The notes under the pieces were generated by a model. The model saw only the letters and a list, made by a program, of their open reading frames with translations, had not been told where the DNA came from and made no database searches. The translations under genes and the position numbers were made by a program. From Eustoma russellianum (taxonomy: Eukaryota > Streptophyta > Magnoliopsida > Gentianales > Gentianaceae), in contig AP025042.1 in NCBI GenBank assembly GCA_036186865.1, positions 17,507,496-17,571,495 on the forward strand: a DNA stretch of 64,000 bases, written 5' to 3'. The number at the start of each line of letters is the position of its first letter. The stretch's first letter is position 1. This document shows, piece after piece, positions 1 through 11,406 of this stretch.

Positions 1-386
1 ATCAATATCTATAATAGAACTAATATTTTCGGCTTACGTGATACTCTAAAATTCAACATCTTAATTATAACTATAACCCGTTTGTACGATTTTTTTTGTT
101 GCTAAACTCTACTGATCGTAACGCTAATAAATCCTTCTTTTTTAAAAAAAATGGTTTCACTATAATCATTTCTTAAGAACTACGATTCCAACTTAGACCT
201 AGTCACGTTTCGACATTATTGTCAAAATAGATATGTGAACCCGTTTTATTTGTTATAATGATACCGGGTTTGCAGGGGTCAGATCTAAGGAATTACACAA
301 TTGGTTATAACCAGCAGTAAGGTAAGGCAAATAATCCAGAGTCGTAAGCAGAGCCCTAGGCATATGTGGGCATATCCCTTACCCAA

Positions 387-640
387 TCATCACTTAAGTC
401 TAATGTCATGACTTATTTCTAGAATCGATACTTGGTATCATCGTTTCTTACATCTAAAATCATTACTTATTATAAGTGTAATGCCTAGAATATAATCACA
501 GCTTATGACTAAGATCAGTGCTTATGTTCAAATCATCACATATGTTCAGATCATCACTTATGTCTAAGATTGTGACTTCGGGGCAAAATAATAACTTAAT
601 CTCTAGGATCATAGCTTAAATCTATGCTCCGCCGTGGATC
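387..640. repeat. Degenerate ~20-bp tandem repeat
   Basis: Roughly a dozen diverged units resembling gatcatcacttatgtctaa follow one another with 18-22 bp spacing. Isolated units recur near 1042-1078 and 1114-1140. The units are too diverged for recent slippage. They sit in the internal region of the LTR retrotransposon remnant. Confidence 0.6.
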
Positions 641-1179
641 TGGAGCCATGCTCAGAAGATCGCTCTATCGGCACGTATTAACTCTTGAATTCATCATGAT
701 ATTGAGTCCAAGTGATCAGCGTTGTCAGCTGATTCAGCACCTACTGCTGTTTTGCTAGGATGTTGGTCACGATGACCATGACATCTGCAAGTGCTTAGAG
801 ATAATTTCCATATTATAGTGATTTTCACCACTATATCCTCTATTACCAGCTTGTTCACATCTTGTCGGCTTTTTTTTCCTGGGATTGAGAACATTTGAAA
901 ATATACTTATTTAAATACAGACTAAGATAATGGGTATTCTTGGAATTTCTCAACACTTAGGGGTCACATGCAGAAGTTCAGGGGTAAAATGGTAAATAAA
1001 TAAGAGAAAGCGAAAGAACGCTCACACTCTCCTTAACCCAATCATAACTTAAGTCAAAAATCATCTCTTAAGTCTACTTTATTTATTAGGGGTAAAATCG
1101 TCATTTTCGAAAAAGATCATAGCTTATGCCTAAGTGATCTAGTTAATCCTGCGTTTCCGAGGCAGATCTGGAGCCTCGA

Positions 1180-1190
1180 CTCTGATACCA
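1180..1190 (-). other. Primer-binding site, initiator-Met tRNA type
   Basis: On the minus strand this reads tggtatcagag, the usual plant retrotransposon complement to the 3' end of initiator methionine tRNA. It lies 2 bp from the presumed LTR edge at 1193, which ends in ..gctaca on the minus strand. The geometry fixes the element's orientation as minus. Confidence 0.75.
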
Positions 1191-1862
1191 CCTGTAGCGC
1201 CCCGCTTCCGTACCCTATCATCGGGAACAGTGCACCCGCCGTATCTCGCTAAGGAGAATACAAGGCGTCGTTCAAACTTCTTACACGTCAGAAACAACGT
1301 AGAGTTTTTTTTTCTGTGGAAACTATAATTGAAAGTCAAATTCAATTTATAAATAATCCCAAAATATAAATAAATCAGAGTTTAGGGCTGACGAAACCCA
1401 ATACGTTAAATGAAAATCTAAAAGTCTAATAAAACGGAATAAATGTGAAAACCATCGAGTATTGTCCAAAGAAATATCTCCAGCTCACTTGCACCAGCTT
1501 GCACAGTCAGACTCGTCTTCTACAAAAGTGTACTCGTACTCAGGCTCACCTGTGGGAGGATAAGTGGGGGGTGAGTGATTTGGGAAAATCACCCGCAGGT
1601 TACCCGTCCAATCCCAGAAAGGAACCATACTTACCAAATACATAAGCATGTAAGGAAAATAAAATAAACGTATAAAGAAATAAAGAACCACAATAAGCGA
1701 AACATAAAATGAACACTCACTTGTCCAATCGAATGCAATGCGCAACTTCATGATGCATGCTTCTTCTCCCTATCGTGTCACACGCAACAACATCACTATC
1801 ACACGCAAAATGTTCTTCTCTTTTTCCATGATATGCTATGCATGACCCGGGTCCTACTCTTC

Positions 1863-2080
1863 GCTCTGTAACGTGGAGTCAGCAGACAACGCTCCGTAAC
1901 GTGGAGTCAGCAGACAACGCTCCGTAACGTTGAGTCAGCAGACAACGCTTCGTTACGTGGAGTCAGCGATCAACGCTCTGTAATGTGGAGTCAGCGGACA
2001 TCGCTCTGTAACGTGGAGTCAGCGGACAACGCTCCGTAACGTGGAGTCAGCGGACAACGCTCCGTAACGTGGAGTCAGCG
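1863..2080. repeat. 28-bp tandem repeat, ~7.8 copies
   Basis: Units begin at 1863, 1891, 1919, 1947, 1975, 2003, 2031 and 2059, each close to gctccgtaacgtggagtcag plus 8 bp. Units 2, 3, 7 and 8 are near-identical; units 4 and 5 are more diverged. The period is constant, there are no unique spacers, and the array lies inside the LTR. Confidence 0.9.
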
Positions 2081-2158
2081 CCCCGAAGGGATGCAATGCA
2101 ATGCACGTGCCATGAATGCTCCACGCACATAATCCATAATCCGGCGCATCCATGCTCC

Positions 2159-2294
2159 TATATATACCCGCGCCCATACACATGCATATATACTTACATG
2201 TATACCCCCATCTTATTACAGTGTATTCATACTCATATATATATCCGCACCCATACACGTGCATATATACATGTAGGAATACCCCCATTTTATT
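2159..2294. repeat. Imperfect direct duplication (~57 bp, twice)
   Basis: Two copies (about 2159-2215 and 2235-2294) share the order tatata, ccgc-ccatacac, tgcatatata, acatgta, taccccca. The second carries several substitutions. It probably arose by local duplication inside the LTR, directly downstream of the 28-bp array. Confidence 0.7.
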
Positions 2295-3705
2295 TTTATT
2301 ATTTTTATTTATTTAAATATATTTTCTTATATTTCTCCAGGATTTATTTACTATTTATTGATTTTTTTTCTCATCCAATTCCATCACTTTAATTATAGAG
2401 AATATCATGAAAATATTGTTAGTCATCACGTATATCTTACCTGGCTTTTATTAATTTTTTTGTGACTTTATACTATTTTTCCTTTTTTGTTTCCTATTTA
2501 TTATATATTTACTACCTAATTATTCTAATTAATTAAATTAATACAACTTCAGCAATTAGGTGAACATAATTTATTTATAGCATTTTATATTCTCTAGAAT
2601 TTAATTATAATTTTCTAGAATTTATTTACGTTTTCCTGAAATTTGAAACTAATTTTAATTAATTATTTATTATTTATCTATTTTCAGAAATCTTTTTTTT
2701 TATTAATACCCGCCAGCTCAGCACACCTGGCCCGCTGACGTGGCGGCTGGCCTGCGGCCCGCCAGACATCCTTTCCTTTATTTTTTTATTGTTTTATTTA
2801 AATTCTAATATTTTTTCAAAAATTCGTAACTTCTTTGTTTTAACTTCGATTGACCTAAAACCAGTTGCATTTGACTCATTATAATGAGACGCACCTAACG
2901 GAACTGGACATGTCAGCGCGTGTTCGGAACGCGTCGTCTGGGGAGCACGCGTGGGCCTTGAAACGCGTGCGTTTTGCGTACGCACCGCCGCTCAGACCCA
3001 ATTTTTGATTTCCAGTTCAATTCCGACCTAATTTCCGGGCTATGTGACCTATTTCTAAGGCTAATAATGCAATTTTTTCCCCTAATCGCATAAAGATTCA
3101 ACTTTTTAAATCTATTTCAACACATAGATCAACACCTTCGCACGCATACACATACTCGACCATACAAATATCAGAGAGCATCCATTTATATATAAACGCA
3201 AAATAAAAATAAAAATAAAAAATAAAATAAAAATCAACGCAAGTATGATTCACACACGAGGTGCAGGCAATCCGAGAAGAGGGGAAGGTAACCTACCTTT
3301 TAAACGAGTATTTGCTAATCGGAAGGTTAAATTCGGCAATGTTTGGCTGGACTTCCTCTTCTTTTTTTTCTTCTCCCTTTTCTTCCCTATGCTTCATGCG
3401 TGTTTTATTTTCCTCTCAGATAGCAGTCGATAGTTTTTATGATGGGGAAGGGAAGGAAAAGTCGTTTATAATACTGAAGGAAGATACGTTTGAAAGATTG
3501 GGGAATTTAGGGTGGTTAGGATTTGATTTAGGGAAATCTAAATTTTAAACTCAAAATTGAATTTATCTTCTATCAAAATTATCTCCCACCATCCTTATCC
3601 CTTATCCACGTCAATCACACACACACACTACCTTTTATTTATTATTTTATTTTATTTTATTTCTTTCCTTTTCTTTTTTTCCCTTTTTTTTACGAGTTCC
3701 AACAG

Positions 3706-6200
3706 CTAGTGATGCTGATGATGCCATACAAAGTTAGACATTTTCCTGTTAAGCTCAGTTATCACACTTTTGGGATGCTTTGTTGCCGCCATAATATGTA
3801 ACGGCATAGAAGTAAGCACTGACTGTATTAACGCCACTCGTCCAGCCAAACTTAAAAGTTTTTGTGACCACCCTGTTAATCGTGTATCAAAGTGAGCAAG
3901 CAAAGAAGTACAATAGTGGGAACGATTAAGGCCTTTAAATAGATAAAAGCCCAAGTACTTTATGGGCAGCACCGAATGTCTCATATTTAACGCCATGATT
4001 GCTTGACTGGAAGATAGTCCACCGTCTACCACATATTGGATCTTATGATAATTAACTAACTGTCCCGAGGCACGATGAAATCTCTCAAGAAACTGCTTAA
4101 ATGCTTGCAGATTGCTGAGAGAGCCATTAACAAAACCAATAAATCATCTGCAAATCCAAGGTGAGATACAAGTTGTACACAACCACTAGCAAAACCCTTG
4201 AGTTGGCCCGATTGAAATAAAGCATTGAGTCCTCTAGAAAATCCCTCAGAAGCAAGTATGAAAAGAAGAGGAGACAACGCATCATCCTACTTAACACCTC
4301 TAGATGGCCAAAAAAATCCACAAGGTTTTCCATTGACCAACACAGAACAACAAGTAGCAGCCAGATTATTCATGATGATACACACAAAGCGGGAATGAAA
4401 GCCAAAGCGCAATAACAAAAGCCTCCAAATACTACCATGATACACGATCAAATGCCTTTGCCATATCCAATTTAATAATTACCAATCCCCCCCGACACTT
4501 TTGATCCAATATGTGGACCATCTCCTTTTCCATCAGGATCTGCTCAGTAATACCTTTTCCCGGCATAAAACTGTATTGTTCTGGAGAAATCAGTCTAGGC
4601 AAGAGCTTATTTACCCGATTGGATATAATGCGTGTTATGACTTTAGAGAGAAAATGTGTTAAACAAATTGGCCGATAATCATTAAATGTGGAGGGATTGG
4701 AAACCTCTGGGATTAAACATATCAAAGAAGCTGCCATAATCTTGGGCATTCGAATGCCTAAGAAGAATTCTTGCACCGCCAATAAAACATCTAAATGGAT
4801 AGCATCCCAGAAATGTCTGTAAAAAGACCCTGGAAGACCGTCTGGTCCCGACGCATTGGAAGGACTTAACTGCCACATAGCCTGTCGGACTTCATCAATC
4901 AATGGCATATGTAGCAATTGACCATTATCCGCATCTGTCAAAATTTGGGGTATATGTTGTAATAAAAATCCATGATCATTTGTGGGCACTGTAGCAAATA
5001 ATCTCTCAAAAAATGTTAAAACTTCCTATTGAATTGACTACGCTGTGTCACAAACTGTACCCTCTTGCTTATTGATAGATACAATTGCTTGCTTAAGCCT
5101 GCGATGCTTAATTGTTTGGTGATAAAAAGTTGTGTTGGCATCTCCTTCTTTAAGCCATTTAATATTTGCTTTCTGTTTCCAATAAATCATGGCACGCGTT
5201 TGTAATGCGGAAAGTTGCGCTTTGGCCAAATGATATGATGCTTGAGTTGTCTCGATAGGCGCATCATCATAGTCTTTTTCTGCGCGAACAGTATTCTCCT
5301 CAGCCACCTGCAACTCCGTGAAAATATTACCAAAAATTTGTTCATTCTATATGCGCAAATCCACTTTAAATCGTTTCAGTTTTGTATAAAATCCATGCAT
5401 ACCACCAACTGTAGGATACAAACTCCACTGCGCTCGCACATACTGTTCAAGATCTACATGCATGAGCCATGCATCCAAATAACGAAAAGACGTTGGGCCT
5501 GAGGTGCTGTCAGCCTGACAGCGTAAAAGCTATGGCGAATGATCCGACGTAGCTCTATGAAGATTCTTAACGAGAAGGGACGTGTAGCAATCCGAGTACG
5601 TAGGAGTACAAAGGAAGTGATCCATTCTACGCCACACCTTGCCCAAACCCCTACCATCCGGCCAGGTGTATGGGGATTTTGAAAAGGTATATCCAATAAA
5701 CCACAAGATTCGGCAAAATTCTTAAAATCTGCTAATGCTCTTATCGGTGGTGCTGCTACACCTTTGTGTTCATCTAAAGAGAGGAATGTGTTAAAATCAC
5801 CTCCTATCAGCCATGGCAAAACCATCTCATCATGAAAGGAACATAAATCCTGCCATAGTGGTCGGCATGATGCTACGGTATGTTTCGCATATACTGCAGT
5901 GAGCCAGAAATCCTTTGTTGTTGAATGACATCGAAGTCGCAGGGACAAATTCTGTATCCCATGACACACACCCAAATTATCCATAAAAGAGTCACGCCGG
6001 AAGATCCAGATGTTATCATACTCAGACGAACATGCTTTTGAAAACCCTAATTTCAGCCAAAACTGCTCCAGCCGAGACACTCTGAGCTTGGGTTCTATCA
6101 GGACTAATAAATGTAAATTATATTCACGAATAAGAGGAGTAAGGTGAGCTAATGCGGTGTTGATACCTCTAATGTTCCATAGAAGAATCTTCCTTGAGAT
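3706..6200 (-). pseudogene. LINE A ORF2 remnant (endonuclease + reverse transcriptase)
   Basis: Fragments in several frames follow the order of LINE I ORF2: a WNIRG motif near 6190 and GGDFNTF in the endonuclease (5454-6080), a linker with WKQKANIKWLKEGDANT (5038-5313), RT with GPDGLPGSFYR, YRPICL and KLDMAKAFDRVSW (4432-4989), the RT active site FADDLLVLL (4056-4333), and the RT thumb (3706-4032). At least five frame interruptions separate them. No RNase H follows. The product would have nicked target DNA and copied LINE RNA, but this copy cannot make a full protein. Confidence 0.88.
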
Positions 6201-6307
6201 AAGGAGGGCGGCAAGTTAATGATGGTACGTTTCAACGCACCACGTGTAACAATTGATGAAGGAGGGGTCGAAGGTAAATCACCTTTCTTTCGACGAGGCC
6301 AACGTGT

Positions 6308-7700
6308 CTATAACTTTAGAAGGTTATCCACAGCCATAGTAACATCTGGATGGGAAATATCTGGGTGAACATCTTCCGATGGAGGCGTGGCGGATAAAAC
6401 GCAAGTTACTTCCAGAACTACATTACGCAAATCTTGTGAATCTGTATGTGTATCATCATGCATCTCAGAGTCTGATGCATGGGACAGCATCGGATCTATG
6501 TCATCTTCTAGAGGTGGATTGATCGCAGCAGAGGTGCAGTTAAACAAATCCAAGTCTTATGCATTTGAAATCCCTGCTACTCTCAATTCATCATTAATTT
6601 TATTGGATATTGGAGATGGGATCACTCTGTCAATTTGTTCATGATCCACTAACTGAATTTCCTCTAATTGCTCAATGACTACGTCTGTTAAGGGGCCAAC
6701 TTGAACCTCCGCTTGCATTGCAACCTCTTGCTGCAGGGCATCTCCAGGTGTGGCATCATTTATAGGCGGTTCAACCAACAGATCATCTATTTGTTCTGCC
6801 TCTGCATGCTCTTCATCTGCAACTATCACCATAGTAGGCTTCTTTTAGGTGTCTATCTCTGGGCTGGGCGACTCTCAGGAAATTTAACTGTCTCAGACGG
6901 ATGCCCAACATCTTTATGCACAGAATCTGCAGCCTTATCAGCCCTACAAGAAGGTAGAGAATGTCCAAGCAATCTACAGGACGTGTAGTACTCTAGTAAA
7001 TTCTCATATTCCACTTGCTTGGAAAAAATGATAATCATCATTTTGAATATATACCCGCTTAGGAAACTCTTTCGAAATATCAATTTCAATGCATATTCTT
7101 GCTACTGAAGGGCGCAACAGTTGCATTGTTGCCGCATCCGCTCGCAACGGATTTCACACCATTTTAGCTATTTCAAATAATGCTTCCTGCTTATGCAAAT
7201 ATATTGGCAAACCGGGCAAAAAGACCCATATCGGTACAATGGGCACATCAATTTTAGGATCAAAATCATAAGTCCATTTCGTCATCCTCATATGATATCC
7301 CAAGACAGTCCATGTGCGAAGAGAGAACATTTATAATAATCAGATTCAGCGTTGAAATGCATAAGAATATGCGAATCATCCAGTAACGTGATCTTTATGG
7401 AAGACGTGAACCCTATACGATCAAAACACTTGCGAATAGCGTCAAGTTTGGAACGTCCATACCAAAAAGTTCCTATCAAACAGTATTTGAAAGGATTTGC
7501 CAAAACAGAAACCTCCTCACAGGTAAATTTGATTGCTGGAACACCTTTGTATTAAGTTATCTCTCGAGGGGGCAATGATGGACCAGTGGAACGCAGCACC
7601 GACGGAAAAGATTAGTGATCCATGGCGGCGGCACCACCCTAAGCAAAAATTGGATCGATCCAAAGAGGAAATCCAGAAGAACAACAAAAGGATTAAAGCA
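6308..7700 (-). pseudogene. LINE A ORF1 remnant (DUF4283-type, zinc knuckle)
   Basis: A segment at 7288-7503 matches the LINE I ORF1 core (KYCLIGTFWYGR, then IRKCFDRIGF). A segment at 6853-7089 carries the zinc knuckle as YTSCRLLGHSLPSC, so the first cysteine of CX2CX4HX4C has become tyrosine. Acidic C-terminal fragments follow (6557-6832, 6308-6553). Frameshifts and a stop shortly after the presumed start near 7622 break the frame. The intact protein would be the RNA-binding partner of ORF2. Confidence 0.75.
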
Positions 7701-7811
7701 AACAATGTACGTAAGAAAGCTGGAAATCGAAGCCAAAATTCAATTGCGGCAGCAGCCGCCATTGCCCTTACACGATCGCTAGAAAGAGTCCACTTTTATT
7801 AAAGTATTCCA

Positions 7812-8254
7812 TATTTTTTTTAAAAAATTGTATATATTTATTATGTAAACCCCTCACTTCTGGCGGAGAAAAACCCTAGTACATCAAAATGAAACAATGA
7901 ACATTATAGCAGTAAGTGATTACCAACATCCAGGCTATATATGATATGCCGCATTAAAACCTTATCGAGTAAAACCACCCTTGTGGATAAAACCCCGGCG
8001 AAGGAAAAAGCGTACATATTTATATAGCTGGACTGTTGATATACGCTATTGTGTAATGAATTACAAAATGTTAACCAAGTACTACACAAACAGAACGAAA
8101 GAAATTGCCAGATGATCAACCGCACGTCAAGGGGATCTCGCATCTAGCCGGAATGCCCATCAATGCCGAAGAAATGAAACGCAAAGCCTGTGTCCTTCCA
8201 ATCCGTCCAATGAGCAACAGCACAGCCAAGGAAAAGAAAAATCAGTTTATGTCG
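7812..8254 (-). mobile_element. LINE B: 3'-end fragment
   Basis: A 5'-truncated LINE of about 440 bp, holding only 3' UTR. On the minus strand it shows the conserved 3' domain (7943-8026), then the terminal motif near 7853-7873 (form ctccgccagaagtgagg), then an AT-rich tail near 7812-7850. It lies between LINE A and the 3' tip of LINE C. The exact right border is uncertain. Confidence 0.7.
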
Positions 8255-8298
8255 CGGATATATATTGAAAATCCTCACTTATGGTGGAGGGAAACCAT

Positions 8299-8303
8299 AT
8301 TAC
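8299..8303 (+). repeat. Target-site duplication of Copia-1, left (attac)
   Basis: The 5 bp before the first LTR base (8304) are attac and match 19787-19791 exactly. Five base pairs is the normal copia integration stagger. Confidence 0.93.
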
Positions 8304-8534
8304 TGTAGGAATATGAGGGTTTGAGTGATTTCAAAATAAAGAAATTTGAATATATATATATATATATAAACGTTGGTTATGTATATATATATACACAAGT
8401 GTACATGTATGCATGATAACTTGCCTTATTTAGCTTATATATTATGTTGCCGAACTAACGAGCCATGAAGCTTTAAAGCTTACATCATATGGCGAACATT
8501 TGTTGAGTTTATACTAATTTCAGGTGCCACAATT

Positions 8535-8585
8535 AATGAACTAAAGTAGTTCATTAAGTGAAATACTTAGTTTAATAAACTAAGT
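8535..8585. other. Paired palindromes near the LTR start
   Basis: Two adjacent inverted repeats, 8535-8555 (arms aatgaacta/tagttcatt) and 8565-8585 (arms acttagttt/aaactaagt), are linked by the shared motif agttcattaa. The cluster is present in both LTRs of Copia-1 and, in diverged form, in Copia-2 (about 32250-32310). It may be cruciform-forming or a regulatory site; function is unknown. Confidence 0.7.
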
Positions 8586-9603
8586 AGTTCATTAAAGGAA
8601 GATGCATTTGGAAAAGGCACAAAGGCAACAAGGCTATGGAAGGAAAGTCTTCTCCTCCTCCCCACATTTAATCCCACACGCCACTTATACATATATATAT
8701 ACTATATTTTCAGATTTTTTTTAAAAGGCACATACACATGTATTCCAACGTACTACCGACACGTTATATATCTTACGAACGTACGTTAACGTCACACCAC
8801 TATACTTAACTCATATTTATGAGTATATTCAGGCCTTATATCATATGATATAAGATATGGTGATGACAAATTAAATACGACACGATAAAAGGTTCTAAAC
8901 CGAAATTTGTCGTATCGGGCGATACCGAAACTTCGCCAACGTGTCACGTACTTGCCATAAATAAATGGCCAGCCCATATACATCAAAATTCATTAAAAAT
9001 TTCGTGCCATACACTGTATATTGAGACAAAAATACTTTCCATGTTGGCACACACAAATCATCCCACATTTAGGCCAAAATGTGAAAATTCCAATTTTATT
9101 TTTGTCACATGTTTATGGTACCACTTTAAATCAGCCAAGTGCTGGAAATTAAAGTATATATTATATATATTATGTATAACATAATATATATAGCATGTGC
9201 AAAAGTTGGAATTTAAATTAGAGAAAAATCGGGTAATCGATAAATATCGAAAATTCGGTTTTCTACGCACTTGACATGGAACGTTTTCCTTGAACATGAT
9301 GTGGCACGTATCTAGACACTTTGTACACATAATATAGATCTTAAAGTGTTCTAGAAAATTAAATTAAGGGCTGATTGGAATATTACATGTGTGTATTATT
9401 AAATGTGCACTATTTTTCAAAGTTAGCAAAAATAAATTTCAGCACATGTATACACACTTTCTCAACGCCACCTACAGCTTATGTGGAGCACATGTGGAGC
9501 CTTGTTGGCATGTTGATTGGTCAAGAATCAATCATACAATGTTGATGAATCAAAGAGAGAAGCTACAAAAGGTAAGTTTTCAACATACACCTCTTTTATG
9601 TCA

Positions 9604-9967
9604 CATGCTGAAAATTTCAGCATGTCACACACATTGTGGCCGAAATCTTCACTCTTAAGGAAGATAATTTGTCAATTTTTCATTAAGGAATAAATCAAAG
9701 GAGTTATGGAAATGATTTGAATTGTATTAAGTGTGATATTCTTCATATCACACATGCTGAAATTTTTCAGCATGTGTGTGAAAATGTTGTGGCCGAATAT
9801 GACACTTCTTTTGTGTCCATGTTCATTCATCAATTGATAGCAAGACTTACCATGTATTATTGATTCATTTGAATGAGAAAAATCAAAGTAAATTGGGGAT
9901 TATCTTGGATAAAAATGCATGATGCACATGCTGAAATTTCAGCATGGCAAGGAGTATTATGGCCGAA
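9604..9967 (+). promoter_or_regulatory. Three hairpin modules in the LTR
   Basis: Palindromes related to catgctgaaatttcagcatg occur at 9604-9624, 9751-9776 and 9927-9946, spaced about 150-175 bp apart. Each is followed within about 14-15 bp by ggccgaa (9638, 9791, 9961). The same three-module set appears in the 3' LTR and, diverged, in both Copia-2 LTRs. Retention in all four LTRs suggests a U3 regulatory array, but that role is inferred. Confidence 0.55.
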
Positions 9968-11354
9968 TTTTTCAAGGGTGGAAGGAAGAATTTTTTGTCT
10001 CACAATTTATGTGAATATCTCTCAATTTATGGAATGTATTATGTGATGATTATTTGGCACATGTTTAAAGTGTTTATTTCAGATTTTCCATGTCATCAAA
10101 TGATGACAACATTGAGCCAATCAAAAGGTGCCAAGTAAGCAATGACTAAATGATGGTCCAATGGAATGATGCCAAGCAAGCAAAACTTTGTCACCATGAT
10201 GTCTCACATCCTCTCAAGCACTTAAAAGGAAATTTTCAAGAGGGGAGAAGCATGCTAGGGGACGGCTGGACCTATAAGGAAGGAAGAGAAGAACAAACAA
10301 ATACAACACCAAGAATTGCATTCTAAAGTGATCAAAGTGCCAAGCCTCTTTTCTCCTACATCTTCTTTCTTTCTTCTCTTGTAAAAAGCCTATTGTACTT
10401 TATCTCTTTCATCCTTGAATAGGCTTCATAGAAACCACCATTCATTCATCTTTGTAAAAGATTGATCAAGGTGTGATCAATCTTCATTCTAGCGAGGTGG
10501 TGGTGTTCGTGCAAATTGTACTCACAATACAAGGTTTGTAAAGGGTTGGAGTTAAGGTGTAACTCTATCAACCCTGCGGTAAGGTGTACTGCGTGTGTGA
10601 AATTAGTGTGAACCAAGGAAGGTGTTCCTTGAAGACTGGAGTAGGTTGTTTATAACCGAACCAGTATAAAATTCTTGGTGCAATTTACTTTCTGCATTTA
10701 CGTTTCAGTTTCTGCGCTATTTACTCATATTGTTCACGTTCGCAAAAATAGTAAACGTTTTCTAAAAATTATAAAATTTTCCAGAAACATACATAAACGT
10801 TCTAGGGTTAATTTGGCACAAGTTTCAACCCTTTTGGACAAGTATAAGTCATCCAAACATCAAAAGTTCTGAGACTAGTGCAGTCTGATTTTCAGACTTG
10901 CAAAGGTTGAGACTTTGGGTGTATTTGACCTACTTCCCAAAAGAATTTTCAAAAACTGTTTCAACCCATTTAAATATAGTGTGTGAAGAGTTATTGGTAA
11001 AATTTTCAGATCATTTGGACACTCACACAAATAGGAATTAATTTTTCAAAACCATCTACCGTTTCTGGCAGAATTGCACAATCTGAGTGCCAACGGTTTT
11101 TGAAGGGGTTAAAGGTTGAATTTTTAGTTGAAATTTTTAGGGGACCCTCACAACATCTGAGGCTAAGGTCTCTCAAAATTTCATAATTTTTGGAGACCTC
11201 TAACCTAGTTTTTAAATCGTTTGAAAACTGGTACTGAAAACAGAATCTGTTTTCAGAACTTGAATTGGTTAGGTTTAAAGAAATTTTAAAAACCATATTT
11301 TCCGCACCACCTATTCAACCCCCCCTTCTAGTGGTGCCTTGCAGATCCTACAAG

Positions 11355-11365
11355 TGGTATCAGAG
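11355..11365 (+). other. Copia-1 primer-binding site
   Basis: tggtatcagag lies 2 bp after the end of the 5' LTR and matches the initiator-Met tRNA complement. It would prime minus-strand DNA synthesis. Confidence 0.95.
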
Positions 11366-11406
11366 AGCAGGAATACTCACGACAAGGAATCCAACGATTC
11401 AGTGAG

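Larger units (their letters stand above)
1..1192 (-). mobile_element. Internal region of a non-coding LTR retrotransposon remnant
   Basis: This stretch lies just inside a primer-binding site (1180-1190) read on the minus strand, so it is the 5' internal region of an LTR retrotransposon that runs off the left edge of the window. No ORF longer than about 66 codons is present and none resembles gag or pol. It holds a cluster of degenerate 20-bp repeats (387-640) that reappear at about 1042-1078 and 1114-1140. A similar short motif follows the primer site of the plus-strand element at 27774, so the two may be related non-autonomous elements. That link is inferred. Confidence 0.55.
1193..3704 (-). 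mobile_element. LTR (partial) of the minus-strand LTR retrotransposon
   Basis: The segment starts TGTAGCGCCCC next to the primer-binding site and is AT-rich, with no believable coding sequence. The terminal motif and layout suggest a Ty3/gypsy-type element, but without pol this is inference. It contains a 28-bp tandem array (1863-2080), a duplicated 57-bp block (2159-2294), a GC-rich patch near 2710-2770, and a T-rich tract (3600-3690) bordering LINE A. The outer LTR end is not identified; LINE A probably interrupts it. Small ORFs at 1485-1751, 2069-2392 and 3245-3548 are low-complexity and unlikely to be genes. Confidence 0.5.
3705..7800 (-). mobile_element. LINE A: decayed plant L1, 3'-shortened
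   Basis: An L1-type LINE on the minus strand, reading from about 7800 down to 3705. Both ORFs are recognisable but riddled with frameshifts and stops. Sequence stops within the post-RT region of ORF2, where homology to LINE I around its residue 820 ends. The zf-RVT, RNase H and 3' UTR are absent. The missing part is replaced by an A-rich tract on the sense strand (3600-3700). Loss of the 3' rather than the 5' end is unusual for a LINE. Confidence 0.85.
8304..11352 (+). repeat. Copia-1 5' LTR
   Basis: It starts TGTAGGAATATG and ends CAGATCCTACA, giving TG..CA ends and about 3049 bp. It holds a palindrome cluster (8535-8585), (TA)n tracts, and three hairpin modules (9604-9967). A TATA-like cctataagg at 10271 is a tentative core promoter. 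Near the end, caccac (11305-11310) and gtggtg (11331-11336) can pair. Small ORFs inside are duplicated in the 3' LTR and are not genes. Confidence 0.95.

Noticed and set aside
1863..2080. CRISPR-like array
   Set aside because: The 28-bp units abut one another with no unique spacers, and the setting is a plant LTR.
2069..2392. 107-codon ORF
   Set aside because: Translates the duplicated AT-rich block and adjacent T-rich DNA; Tyr/Ile/His-rich with no domain.
9389..9658. 89-codon ORF in the LTR
   Set aside because: Duplicated exactly in the 3' LTR (17824-18093) simply because it is LTR; no domain, and it spans the hairpin module.
11355..11365. tRNA gene fragment
   Set aside because: It is only the short primer-binding complement, at the exact LTR-adjacent position.
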